A stretch of 64,000 bases of DNA. It comes from Firm-04 sp964392175 (lineage in GTDB: Bacteria; Bacillota; Clostridia; Oscillospirales; Ruminococcaceae). The stretch is from the NCBI GenBank assembly GCA_964392175.1, contig CAYMOJ010000001.1, positions 62,001 to 126,000 on the forward strand, in the 5' to 3' direction. This document shows, piece after piece, positions 1-7,550 of this stretch. The position numbers were made by a program, and so were the translations under genes. Positions within the stretch are counted from its first letter, which is position 1; every line of letters begins with the position of its first letter. The notes under the pieces were generated by a model. The model worked only from the letters and a program-made list of their open reading frames with translations. It did no database searches and was not told the DNA's origin.

Positions 1-354
1 CCGCTTTACAGGTGTCAACTCCAAAAACTGGTTCAGCGTAACATCGCCGCCATTTTGTAGCCATGGTGTACAAACCTCATGAACAAACGGAAAATACTGC
101 TGATAAAAATTTTCGGTGGTCGCTTGCGGCGAAATATGCTCTGCACAGCGCAAGAACAGTGCCTCATGGTTCCCCATCAGTGGATACACATTGCTACGTT
201 CCATGCAATCCAGCAGCAACGGGATCGGCTCCGTACCACGGTCGACCATATCCCCCAGAATAAACAGATCGTCAGCCTCCTGCAAATCAATCTCGCGACA
301 CATCTGCAAAAATTGCTGATAGCAGCCATGCAGGTCGCTCATTACATAGGTCAT
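1..354 (-). CDS. Metallophosphoesterase, PPP-type protein phosphatase family (partial)
   Basis: Only the N-terminal 118 residues are present; the gene runs off the left edge. The metal-binding blocks of calcineurin-like phosphatases are visible: SDLHG at residues 6-10, GDMVDRG at 34-40 and GNHE at 61-64. Their spacing fits the PrpE/ApaH-like Ser/Thr protein phosphatase group, which removes phosphate from proteins or cleaves dinucleoside polyphosphates. The start at 354 opens this frame; an in-frame ATG four codons later (342) is possible. It lies 33 bases downstream of rsmE on the same strand and is probably co-transcribed. The substrate cannot be told from this fragment. Confidence 0.8.
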   Translation of the reverse strand, partial: MTYVMSDLHGCYQQFLQMCREIDLQEADDLFILGDMVDRGTEPIPLLLDCMERSNVYPLMGNHEALFLRCAEHISPQATTENFYQQYFPFVHEVCTPWLQNGGDVTLNQFLELTPVKR

Positions 355-387
355 TGCAAAGATCCTTTCGCAACAAATTCAACAGCA

Positions 388-1107
388 TTACAAATTACCC
401 GTCAAATGCATCAACACAGCAAGTGCTGCAACAGGTGCGGTTTCGCAACGTAAAATACGCTTTCCCAACCACACGGGAATCACATCATACTGTTGCAGCA
501 GCGCGATTTCCTGCGGATCAAACCCGCCCTCGCTGCCGATCAGCACAGCATATTGCTTAGCATCTGCCCGTATTTGTGAAAAGCGCACACCGCCCTCCGT
601 TTCATACAGCACCACTGCGACATCCTTCTGCTGCATTTGCCTTGCGGCTTGCTCCAGCGTACACAATGCCCCGATGCACGGTATCTTCCCTCTACCACTT
701 TGCATGGCAGCTGCCTGCGCAATTTTTTCATATCGACTGCGCTTTTTTTCGAATTCTTTTGCCGTCAGCCGCGCCACACATCGTTTGGTCAGCACCGGCA
801 CGATTTCGGAAACGCCCAGTTCCACAGCCTTCTGCACAATTTGCTCCAGCTTATCGGCCTTTGGCAATGCCTGATACAGTACAACACGCACAGTAGGCTC
901 GGCAGCACAGGGGGCTGTAGACAAAACAGACAGCCCTATGGTCTCGGGAGTAATGTGCACGATTTCGCACTGATAATCGATACCGTTTGCGCAAACTGTC
1001 ACAGCTTCGCCCACACGCATTCGCAAAGAAAGCCCAATATGCCTTGCGTGTTCGCCCGTAAGATAGGGATGGGCGGTGGTGAATGTATCATCAAAAAAGC
1101 GTGGCAT
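388..1107 (-). CDS. rsmE: 16S rRNA (uracil-1498-N3)-methyltransferase RsmE
   Basis: This 239-residue protein belongs to the RsmE family of SPOUT methyltransferases, which methylate U1498 in the ribosomal decoding region using S-adenosylmethionine. The N-terminus MPRFFDD is typical, a PUA-like domain follows, and the C-terminal trefoil-knot motifs LIGSEGGF and LGKRILRCETA are visible. The reading frame extends 26 codons further upstream, but MPRFF at 1107 was chosen because family members begin there and a GAAAGGGG ribosome site precedes it. A TTGCAT/TATACT promoter lies at 1148-1176. The gene is divergent from the gat operon. Confidence 0.93.
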   Translation of the reverse strand: MPRFFDDTFTTAHPYLTGEHARHIGLSLRMRVGEAVTVCANGIDYQCEIVHITPETIGLSVLSTAPCAAEPTVRVVLYQALPKADKLEQIVQKAVELGVSEIVPVLTKRCVARLTAKEFEKKRSRYEKIAQAAAMQSGRGKIPCIGALCTLEQAARQMQQKDVAVVLYETEGGVRFSQIRADAKQYAVLIGSEGGFDPQEIALLQQYDVIPVWLGKRILRCETAPVAALAVLMHLTGNL

Positions 1108-1147
1108 CCCTGCACGCCCCTTTCCGCGTTCTAATATCCTACGATAC

Positions 1148-1176
1148 AGTATACCATATTTTTCGCCAAAATGCAA
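1148..1176 (-). promoter_or_regulatory. Sigma-A promoter of rsmE
   Basis: Read on the minus strand, TTGCAT (1171-1176) and TATACT (1148-1153) are separated by 17 bases, about 40 bases upstream of the rsmE start. Confidence 0.7.
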
Positions 1177-1246
1177 TAGAACCAAGAAGTCGAGGCATCG
1201 CGATATGTAGTGCTACAATAGATCACAAAAAAAATCTCATCGCTGA

Positions 1247-1275
1247 TTGACAGAAATCGTAAAATGTGCTATAAT
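1247..1275 (+). promoter_or_regulatory. Consensus sigma-A promoter of the gatCAB operon
   Basis: TTGACA at 1247-1252 and TATAAT at 1270-1275 are perfect consensus hexamers with a 17-base spacer. The predicted transcription start near 1282 leaves a leader of about 125 bases before gatC, which contains the hairpin at 1325-1353. Confidence 0.9.
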
Positions 1276-1294
1276 GTCCCCATCGTAGTCGATT

Positions 1295-1360
1295 GAAAGC
1301 GATCCCTTGCGGATAACGTATGGTCGGTCTTTCGTCTTTGCTACGAAAGACCGTTTTCGC
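1295..1360 (+). promoter_or_regulatory. Attenuator-like leader of gatCAB
   Basis: An 11-bp perfect stem (1325-1335 with 1343-1353) is followed by TTTTCGCTTTT, which looks like an intrinsic terminator placed between promoter and gatC. An alternative helix can form between 1295-1299 plus 1301-1304 and 1322-1325 plus 1329-1333, and this would use the left arm of the terminator. The two structures exclude each other, as expected for transcription attenuation. No T-box specifier or T-box consensus was seen, so the signal is unknown. Confidence 0.55.
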
Positions 1361-1412
1361 TTTTCCCTCTGCCACGGTTCATTTTGATAACATAAAGGAG
1401 CGATTATCATGA
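1320..1412 (+). CDS. Possible leader peptide upstream of gatC
   Basis: A 30-codon frame starts at an ATG at 1320, inside the gatCAB leader, and its TGA stop overlaps the gatC ATG in an ATGA arrangement. It spans the terminator-like hairpin, so its translation could influence attenuation or couple to gatC. The upstream ribosome site (GCGGA) is weak and the peptide MVGLSSLLRK... shows no run of Gln, Asn, Glu or Asp codons. It may be fortuitous. Confidence 0.25.
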   Translation: MVGLSSLLRKTVFAFPSATVHFDNIKERLS

Positions 1413-1690
1413 ACACAGAAACTTTGCAAAAACTCGAAAAGCTGAACCAGCTCTGTTTGACGAATGCTGAAAAAGCAACCGTAACAGCGTTCTTCAATCA
1501 GCAGGCAGACTACTTCTCATGCCTAAATCAAATCGACACTGATAATATCGAGCGCATGGTTCATGTTATGCCGATTCTGACTGTTGTGCGAGAGGATCGC
1601 GAGATCAAACTGTTTACCCGGGATGCATTGCAAGAAAGTGCCCCCGAAACCTACGATGGCTACTGGCAAGTGCCTCGTTTGATTGAGTGA
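1409..1690 (+). CDS. gatC: Asp/Glu-tRNA amidotransferase subunit C
   Basis: GatC is the small subunit that wraps around GatA and stabilises the GatCAB complex, which converts Glu-tRNA(Gln) and Asp-tRNA(Asn) to Gln-tRNA(Gln) and Asn-tRNA(Asn). The 93-residue length is typical and the C-terminus YWQVPRLIE is the family's characteristic tail, which normally lies across GatA. The central segment containing Ile-Glu-Arg-Met-Val is more divergent than usual. AAGGAG precedes the start. gatA follows after 18 bases. Confidence 0.85.
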   Translation: MNTETLQKLEKLNQLCLTNAEKATVTAFFNQQADYFSCLNQIDTDNIERMVHVMPILTVVREDREIKLFTRDALQESAPETYDGYWQVPRLIE

Positions 1691-1708
1691 AACGAAAGGA
1701 GTGCTACC

Positions 1709-2890
1709 ATGAAGCTGTATATTACAGAACAAGGCGCAGCATCACCAAACACGATTGCGCTGGATGATATGATCTTGACCAAAACCGTACCCACTTCCGC
1801 AGGCTCAAAGATGCTTGACGGCTATCAGGGGTTGTTTGATGCAGATATCATTGCAAGACTGGAATCGGCCGGCTACACCATCGGTGGCAAGGTCAATGTG
1901 GGTGAATTCTCCATTGATCTGCTGGGCGAGACCTCATACTATGGTGCCTGCACCAATGAAAAGGGCGATTTGACCGCTGCCGTTGCAGAAGTTGTAAAAG
2001 CCGGTGAGGTCAAGGCGGTTGTTTCCTTGGATGTAAACGGTATGCCACGCCGTGCTGCTGCATTGGCAGGTACTGTTTTCGTAAAGCCCACTTATGGTAC
2101 CGTTTCCCGATATGGCACCATACCGGTTGCCTGCTCCGGTGAAACCGTCGGTGTCATGGCAAAATCCACGGCAGATTGTCGTGAGGTGTTGGGACATCTG
2201 GTGGGACATGACGACAAGGACGGCACAAGCCTTTCTGAAGCAGAATGCGCACAGGTGAAAACATCTGCTGCGCCGGTTAAGAAAGTGGCAGTGCTGCAAT
2301 CTTTGGTAGATGCCGCAGACGATGCCGCCAAAGCAAAAATCAATGCAGTGTGTGATACGCTAAAAGCCAATGGCATAGAGATCATTGCAATAGAAGATCC
2401 CATCTATAAGGCGGCAAATCCTGCATGGGCTGCATTGCTGTGCGCTGAGCTTTGCAATAATGTTTCCCGCTATGATGGCATTAAATTCGGATATCGCACA
2501 CCCAATTATACCAATATTGATGAGCTCTACATCAACAGCCGTACTGAGGCATTTGGGCTTCTGCTAAAAACTGCCATTCTCTATGGCTCTGATGTGCTCT
2601 CTACTGAAAACTATATGCGCGTTTATGACAAGGCGCTGCGCATTCGTCGCGTGATTTGCGATGCCTTTGCAGCTCTGTTTGTGCAGTACGATGCAGTGTT
2701 GCTGCCTGCCTGCTCCAAAACCGCATACAAACCCGATACCGTAGACACCTACACCGTCATGGACGAAGCACTGTTTACCGCCCCTGCGGCTATCAGCGGT
2801 CTGCCCGTAGTTGTGGCAGGAGGCGTACAGCTCATGGGCAAGGCATTCTCCGAGGACAGCCTGTTAACCGCAGCTGCCCTATACGAATAA
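1709..2890 (+). CDS. gatA: GatA-like subunit lacking the amidase catalytic triad
   Basis: This 393-residue protein aligns with GatA from SKML (33-36) through KPTYGTVSRYG (126-136) and GHDDKDGTS to the C-terminus, so it is homologous to the glutaminase subunit of GatCAB. GatA is normally near 485 residues, and about 60 N-terminal residues are missing here. The catalytic Lys of IKDN is Asp19 (ALDDM). The GGSSGGS loop holding the cis-Ser is replaced by EKGDLTA (84-90). The nucleophile Ser of DTGGSIR is Met112 (DVNGMPR). A working glutaminase is therefore not expected. The frame is intact over nearly 1.2 kb and sits between normal gatC and gatB, so a structural or ammonia-conducting role is more likely than recent decay. 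Confidence 0.85.
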   Translation: MKLYITEQGAASPNTIALDDMILTKTVPTSAGSKMLDGYQGLFDADIIARLESAGYTIGGKVNVGEFSIDLLGETSYYGACTNEKGDLTAAVAEVVKAGEVKAVVSLDVNGMPRRAAALAGTVFVKPTYGTVSRYGTIPVACSGETVGVMAKSTADCREVLGHLVGHDDKDGTSLSEAECAQVKTSAAPVKKVAVLQSLVDAADDAAKAKINAVCDTLKANGIEIIAIEDPIYKAANPAWAALLCAELCNNVSRYDGIKFGYRTPNYTNIDELYINSRTEAFGLLLKTAILYGSDVLSTENYMRVYDKALRIRRVICDAFAALFVQYDAVLLPACSKTAYKPDTVDTYTVMDEALFTAPAAISGLPVVVAGGVQLMGKAFSEDSLLTAAALYE

Positions 2891-2903
2891 GGAGGGTCAC
2901 ACA

Positions 2904-4340
2904 ATGAAATACGAAACCGTCATTGGTCTGGAAGTGCATATTGAACTTGCGACCGAATCGAAAATTTTCTGTTCCTGTTCCGCAAAGTTTGGTGGCGAAC
3001 AGAATGATCACGTTTGCCCCGCCTGCTGTGGTATGCCGGGTATGCTGCCCATCGTTAACAAGCACGTCGTGGATCTTGGCATGACTGCCGGTATGATGCT
3101 CAACTGCCATATCAACCGCACCACTACTTTCGATAAGAAAAGCTACTACTATCCCGATCTGCCCTGTTCTTACCAAACTACCCAGTGGTTTGCTCCCGTT
3201 TGCGTCAATGGCGCGGTGGAAATCGAAACCTCCAAAGGCAAAAAGACTGTTCGCATTAAGCAGATTCACATGGAAGAGGACGCCGGCAAGCTGGTTCACG
3301 ATGATTGGACAGATACCTCCCTGGTGGATTTCAATCGCACCAGCGTCCCACTCATCGAAATCGTCAGCCAGCCTGACCTCTCCAGTGCAGAAGAAGTGGT
3401 AGCCTATCTTGACCGCCTCAAAACACTGCTTCGCTTTGCAAAGGTTTCGGAATGCCGCATGGAGCAAGGATCCATGCGCTGCGACGTGAACCTCTCCATT
3501 CGTCCGGAGGGCAGCGATCAGCTGGGCGTACGTACCGAAATGAAGAACATGAACTCTATCTCCGCCATCACCCGTGCCATTGATTATGAAGTGGCACGAC
3601 ATATTGACGCACTGGAAAACGGTACTGAAGAGCTTGTACAGGAGACCCGTCGGTGGGACGATATCAAGGGCAAGAGCTACGCGATGCGCAACAAGGAAAC
3701 AGCCGGCGATTACCGCTATTTCCCTGATCCCAATGTCATGCCTGTGGTGATCGATGACGCGTGGTATCAGCGCATTTGTGATTCTTTGCCTGAGTTGCCT
3801 GAGGTGAAAAAACAACGTTATATCACCGAACTGGGACTGAGCGAATACGATGCCGAACAGCTGACACAAAGCCGTGCCTTCTGCGACTGCTTTGAGGAAG
3901 CATATGCCATCTGTGGCGTTGCCAAAGAAGCGGCAAACTGGCTCATCTCCGATTGCTACAACATCCTCAACAAACGGCAACAAACCGCCGACCAGCTGCA
4001 CATCAGCGGCAAGGCACTGGGCGAGCTGATTCAGCTGGTGGCTGAGGACAAGGTCAGTCGTGGCAATGCAAAAAAGATCCTCTCTGCAATGTTCGAGCAG
4101 GATCTTGATCCGTTGCAATATGCCACCGAGCATGGGCTTGTCGTCTCGAACGATACCGGCGCCATGGAGGAAACCATTCAGCGCATTGTGGCTGCCGATC
4201 CCAAATCCGTTTCTGATTACAAAAACGGGAAGGAAAAAGCACTCATGGCATTGTTCGGCAAGTGCATGAAAGAACTCAAGGGCAATTGCAATCCGCAGGT
4301 GCTGCGCGAAATGCTTCTAAAATGCATTGAGAACGCATAA
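2904..4340 (+). CDS. gatB: Asp/Glu-tRNA amidotransferase subunit B
   Basis: GatB phosphorylates the side-chain carboxylate of misacylated Glu- or Asp-tRNA and then transfers ammonia to it. The 478-residue length is standard. The opening ETVIGLEVHIEL, the Cys-rich zinc region (CSCS ... CPACCG), RCDVNLSIRP, RTEMKNMNS and ETRRWDD are all present, with the YqeY-like helical tail at the C-terminus. In contrast to GatA the sequence looks fully functional. AAGGAGG lies before the start, 14 bases after gatA, and a strong terminator follows. Confidence 0.95.
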   Translation: MKYETVIGLEVHIELATESKIFCSCSAKFGGEQNDHVCPACCGMPGMLPIVNKHVVDLGMTAGMMLNCHINRTTTFDKKSYYYPDLPCSYQTTQWFAPVCVNGAVEIETSKGKKTVRIKQIHMEEDAGKLVHDDWTDTSLVDFNRTSVPLIEIVSQPDLSSAEEVVAYLDRLKTLLRFAKVSECRMEQGSMRCDVNLSIRPEGSDQLGVRTEMKNMNSISAITRAIDYEVARHIDALENGTEELVQETRRWDDIKGKSYAMRNKETAGDYRYFPDPNVMPVVIDDAWYQRICDSLPELPEVKKQRYITELGLSEYDAEQLTQSRAFCDCFEEAYAICGVAKEAANWLISDCYNILNKRQQTADQLHISGKALGELIQLVAEDKVSRGNAKKILSAMFEQDLDPLQYATEHGLVVSNDTGAMEETIQRIVAADPKSVSDYKNGKEKALMALFGKCMKELKGNCNPQVLREMLLKCIENA

Positions 4341-4352
4341 CAGGTAAAAAAA

Positions 4353-4385
4353 GGCTCCCGAAATCATAAATCGGGAGCCTTTTTG
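4353..4385 (+). terminator. Intrinsic terminator of gatCAB
   Basis: A 9-bp perfect stem (4353-4361 with 4371-4379) with a 9-base loop is followed by TTTTTT. Confidence 0.93.
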
Positions 4386-4464
4386 TGTACCGGTATACCA
4401 AATACCGGACATGGGTGAAGCAAACGGCTTTGTCACCGCAGATTCTCACTGAGCCAAAATGGCG

Positions 4465-5097
4465 TTATGCGATGCGCACTACAGTCATACCCGCAACAAA
4501 CGCCAGTGGCGAAGTACCTGCTTCGGGCAGTGTAATAGCCGCAGTACCTGCGTTGACCAACACCACATTGGCACCGGCAGGCAGGGTTGCGATCGTACTG
4601 CCACTGATGTTGCTTCCGGCTTCTGTTGCCACCTCGTTTGCCCCCGAAAGCGCAAGATTGTTCATGCCATCTAATGTTTGCAGTCGCAGCAAAACATCGC
4701 TGGCAGTTCCAGTTGCCTGCGCCAGTACATCCCATGTAAAGAAATAGGTACCTGGCGTATTGATGACAAATGCATTATTGGTACTGTTGTAGCCGATATC
4801 TGTGCCGATCGCGCGCCCCGTACTGTCAAAAGGAACCGAATCACCCACCGCCAGTGACGTAACAGCAGTATTCTGCTGGTGGCTGATGGCACTGATCGTG
4901 GAGATAACCGGTGTCGTGGGGCACGGTGGAATCAGAGAAGAACAGCAGCCATAGCCCGCAGGATATGTGGCAGGGTAACTGCCTGTGGTGGGATAGGTTC
5001 CGGTAGTGGGATAAGTGCCTGCGGTAGGGTAGGCACTGCTTGCCGGATAGCTGCACGCACCACAGCAGCTTCGACTCATGCCGGCATCAATGATCAT
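4465..5097 (-). CDS. BclA/C1q-like surface or spore-coat protein
   Basis: The 210-residue product has three parts. First is a Cys-rich N-terminus (MSRSCCGAC). A Pro-Thr-Gly-Tyr repeat tract (YPTTGTYPTTGSYPAT, about residues 23-50) follows. Last is a C-terminal domain of about 135 residues that resembles the TNF/C1q-like jelly-roll of exosporium BclA, with YNSTNNAFVINTPGTYFFTW and an Ala/Thr-rich beta pattern. Such domains trimerise on spore or cell surfaces. No classical signal peptide is seen, which is common for coat proteins. The start at 5097 has a GAG-rich site upstream; the ATG at 5079 is an alternative. Exact function is not known. Confidence 0.65.
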   Translation of the reverse strand: MIIDAGMSRSCCGACSYPASSAYPTAGTYPTTGTYPTTGSYPATYPAGYGCCSSLIPPCPTTPVISTISAISHQQNTAVTSLAVGDSVPFDSTGRAIGTDIGYNSTNNAFVINTPGTYFFTWDVLAQATGTASDVLLRLQTLDGMNNLALSGANEVATEAGSNISGSTIATLPAGANVVLVNAGTAAITLPEAGTSPLAFVAGMTVVRIA

Positions 5098-5246
5098 AAA
5101 AGCTCACTCATTTCTGTTTGGATTACAAACCATGATGCAAATCTATGGCTTGCACTAACAGCATATGCACAAACGATGCGTTTTGTGCTAATATTAAAAG
5201 CCTTCATACAGATTCTATGCACTTGGGACAGCGCGTTCTTATATTT

Positions 5247-7535
5247 TTATGGCTTGGGAATCTGTGCCATTTGCCTGTAAAGCTCCGCCGCCTGTGCATC
5301 AGTACCACCACAATCACAAATGATTTTAGAAACAGTATCCTGTGCGGTATACTCATAGGAACTGAGCATGGCAGACCACGGAAAATGCTGCTTGGCGAAA
5401 AACGCCCTGCAAAGACTTTGCAGTGCTTGGGTTTCCATCATCACCTTTACCGTGGTGTTCGCACCGTAGGTATATGGCGAGGTCACATCAGCATATACCG
5501 TGCAGCTTGCCTGTATCTCACGCGAAGAAAAGCCGACTGCAATCTGATAACTGCCCTCTTCCGTGATCCATGCGTGCAAATTCGGGTCATAGCTTGCAAA
5601 ATCCTTAACTGTAAGGGCAAAGGTGATCGTTTGCACCTCGCCCGCACGCAGCAGTAGCTTGCGGAAGGCTTTTAACTCACGAATCGGCTTTGTGAGGGTG
5701 CTGTACGGGTCAGAAATATACAATTGCAGAACCGTTTTTCCGTCTGTTTGGCTGATGTTGCGCACTGTTACCGATATCTGTAGCGTGTCAGTAAAACGGT
5801 CGCTGTCGGCGACGATATGCTCTACCGCAAACGCACTGTAGGAAAGACCATATCCAAAGGGGTATTGGGGCACAATTCCACACTTATCGTATCCACGATA
5901 GCCCACAAAAATGCCCTCTCCATAGCAAGTCTGCATTCCATCGCCGGGAAAATGCAGATACGTGGGCATTTGTTCGATACAAGCAGGCCACGAAAGTGGC
6001 AGCTTCCCACTGGGGTTCACCTTGCCCACCAAGATATCTGCAATGGCATTGGCGCCCTGCATACCGGGCAGCCACAGACAAAAGATCCCATCGAATCGCT
6101 GTTCCCACTCCCCCAATGCAACAGGTGCAGCCACATTCAGTAACAGAATCTTTCGCATTCCCTTTGCTTCGGCAGCGGCAAGTAGTGTTTGCCACTGCAC
6201 AGCAACCGCATCACGCACACCGATGGTTTTACGATCATTGCCTTCCTGCCCCGGCAGATCATACACATACACAAGGGTATCAGCCGAAGATAAATCGCGC
6301 AGTGCAACTGACGCAAATCGCGCAGAAAGTGCATCATCCAGCGTGATATTTCTGGTGGTGTGAATGCCGGCACTGCCCTCGCCACAGGTCAAAAGTCGAG
6401 GCACGTTTTCCCCATATAGGGCGATGTGTGCCGCGGCTGGTAATGGGCAACAACCGCTGTTTTTCAGCATGACGATGCCTTCTGCCGCTGCTTGATATGC
6501 AGCCGCATCGGTTTCCGCCACGGGAATCTCACCTTGAGCAGGCCTTGCATATTGCCGCACAAGATCCAGCATACGCTGTGCAGAAAGTGCCAGCTTTTCG
6601 GGTGCGAGGCTGCCGTTTTCGTAGGCTTCAGTCACCACACTCGGGGAGACGGGCCCGGGCATTTGCAGATCATTTCCTGCGTGAATCGCTGCCACAGGAT
6701 GATATACCGCGCCCCAATCCGAGATGACTGGGCCCCGATAGCCCCATTGGTCGCGAAGCATATCCGTGAGCAGTTCACGGTTTTCGGTGCAAGGCACGCC
6801 GTTGATGCAGTTATAAGCACTCATAACGGTTGCAACGCCTGCGTCCACACAGGCACGAAAGGCAGGAAAATACAATTCCTGCAAAGCACGCTCAGAGATG
6901 GTCTCATTGATACCCAGACGGTTGGTTTCCTGATTATTGGCGGCAAAATGCTTAACATTTGCTGCAACCCCGTATTTCTGAACACCTTTCACCAGTTCAG
7001 GAGCCAACGCAGAAGCCAAGCAGGGATCCTCCGAATAGCCCTCAAACAATCGACCATTACGCACATCGCGGTGCAAATTGACATTGGGCGTACCCAACAG
7101 CACATTCACGCCGTAAGCGCGTGCCTCCATACCTAATGCTTCACCCACCTCGCCTACCGCCTCGGGCGACCATGTAGCACCCAACAAAATGCCCGGTGGA
7201 TAGCATCCGGGTGGTGTCATAGCAGGAATGTTTTCCTGTAAACGAGAAAAAATCCAGCGGTACAATGCTTTGGATTCATCGTCAGGCAGGTTTTCCGGCG
7301 TATAGAAATCAGCCAAAACCGCACGCAATGCATCGCTGCCAATGCCGCCATAGCCGGCATCGCTTAGAAAATCACCGAACAGCTGCTCAAAATTCATGCC
7401 CGTGCCGCCATCCAACAATTGCAGACGCGGAATTTCCGCTTCGGGAATACGGGCAGAGCCAAAAAACGAGCCACCCAACACCAGACGGATCTGCTGGGCA
7501 GTGGTAAGCTGCGCTACATCATGAGGGATCGACAC
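5247..7535 (-). CDS. Glycoside hydrolase family 3 (beta-glucosidase/xylosidase type)
   Basis: A 762-residue GH3 enzyme, expected to release glucose or a related sugar from the non-reducing end of short beta-glucans or xylo-oligosaccharides. The TIM-barrel motifs KHFAANNQE (195-203) and ISDWGAV, with nucleophile Asp273, are present. The alpha/beta sandwich segment GEGIFVGYRGYD and a fibronectin-III-like domain (VLQLYISDP ... GEVQTITF) follow. About 70 residues beyond the Fn3 domain match no motif I know. There is no signal peptide, so it should act in the cytoplasm on imported oligosaccharides. It follows the upstream membrane-protein gene by 15 bases, suggesting one transcript. Confidence 0.92.
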   Translation of the reverse strand: MSIPHDVAQLTTAQQIRLVLGGSFFGSARIPEAEIPRLQLLDGGTGMNFEQLFGDFLSDAGYGGIGSDALRAVLADFYTPENLPDDESKALYRWIFSRLQENIPAMTPPGCYPPGILLGATWSPEAVGEVGEALGMEARAYGVNVLLGTPNVNLHRDVRNGRLFEGYSEDPCLASALAPELVKGVQKYGVAANVKHFAANNQETNRLGINETISERALQELYFPAFRACVDAGVATVMSAYNCINGVPCTENRELLTDMLRDQWGYRGPVISDWGAVYHPVAAIHAGNDLQMPGPVSPSVVTEAYENGSLAPEKLALSAQRMLDLVRQYARPAQGEIPVAETDAAAYQAAAEGIVMLKNSGCCPLPAAAHIALYGENVPRLLTCGEGSAGIHTTRNITLDDALSARFASVALRDLSSADTLVYVYDLPGQEGNDRKTIGVRDAVAVQWQTLLAAAEAKGMRKILLLNVAAPVALGEWEQRFDGIFCLWLPGMQGANAIADILVGKVNPSGKLPLSWPACIEQMPTYLHFPGDGMQTCYGEGIFVGYRGYDKCGIVPQYPFGYGLSYSAFAVEHIVADSDRFTDTLQISVTVRNISQTDGKTVLQLYISDPYSTLTKPIRELKAFRKLLLRAGEVQTITFALTVKDFASYDPNLHAWITEEGSYQIAVGFSSREIQASCTVYADVTSPYTYGANTTVKVMMETQALQSLCRAFFAKQHFPWSAMLSSYEYTAQDTVSKIICDCGGTDAQAAELYRQMAQIPKP

Positions 7536-7550
7536 GACAAGCCTCCTATA

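Noticed and set aside
1237..1408. T-box riboswitch upstream of gatC
   Set aside because: No T-box consensus (AGGGTGGNACCGCG-like), and the leader is too short; only an attenuator-like hairpin is supported.
2832..4133. 433-codon antisense frame opposite gatB
   Set aside because: gatB is unmistakable on the other strand, and the antisense translation has no recognisable motif.
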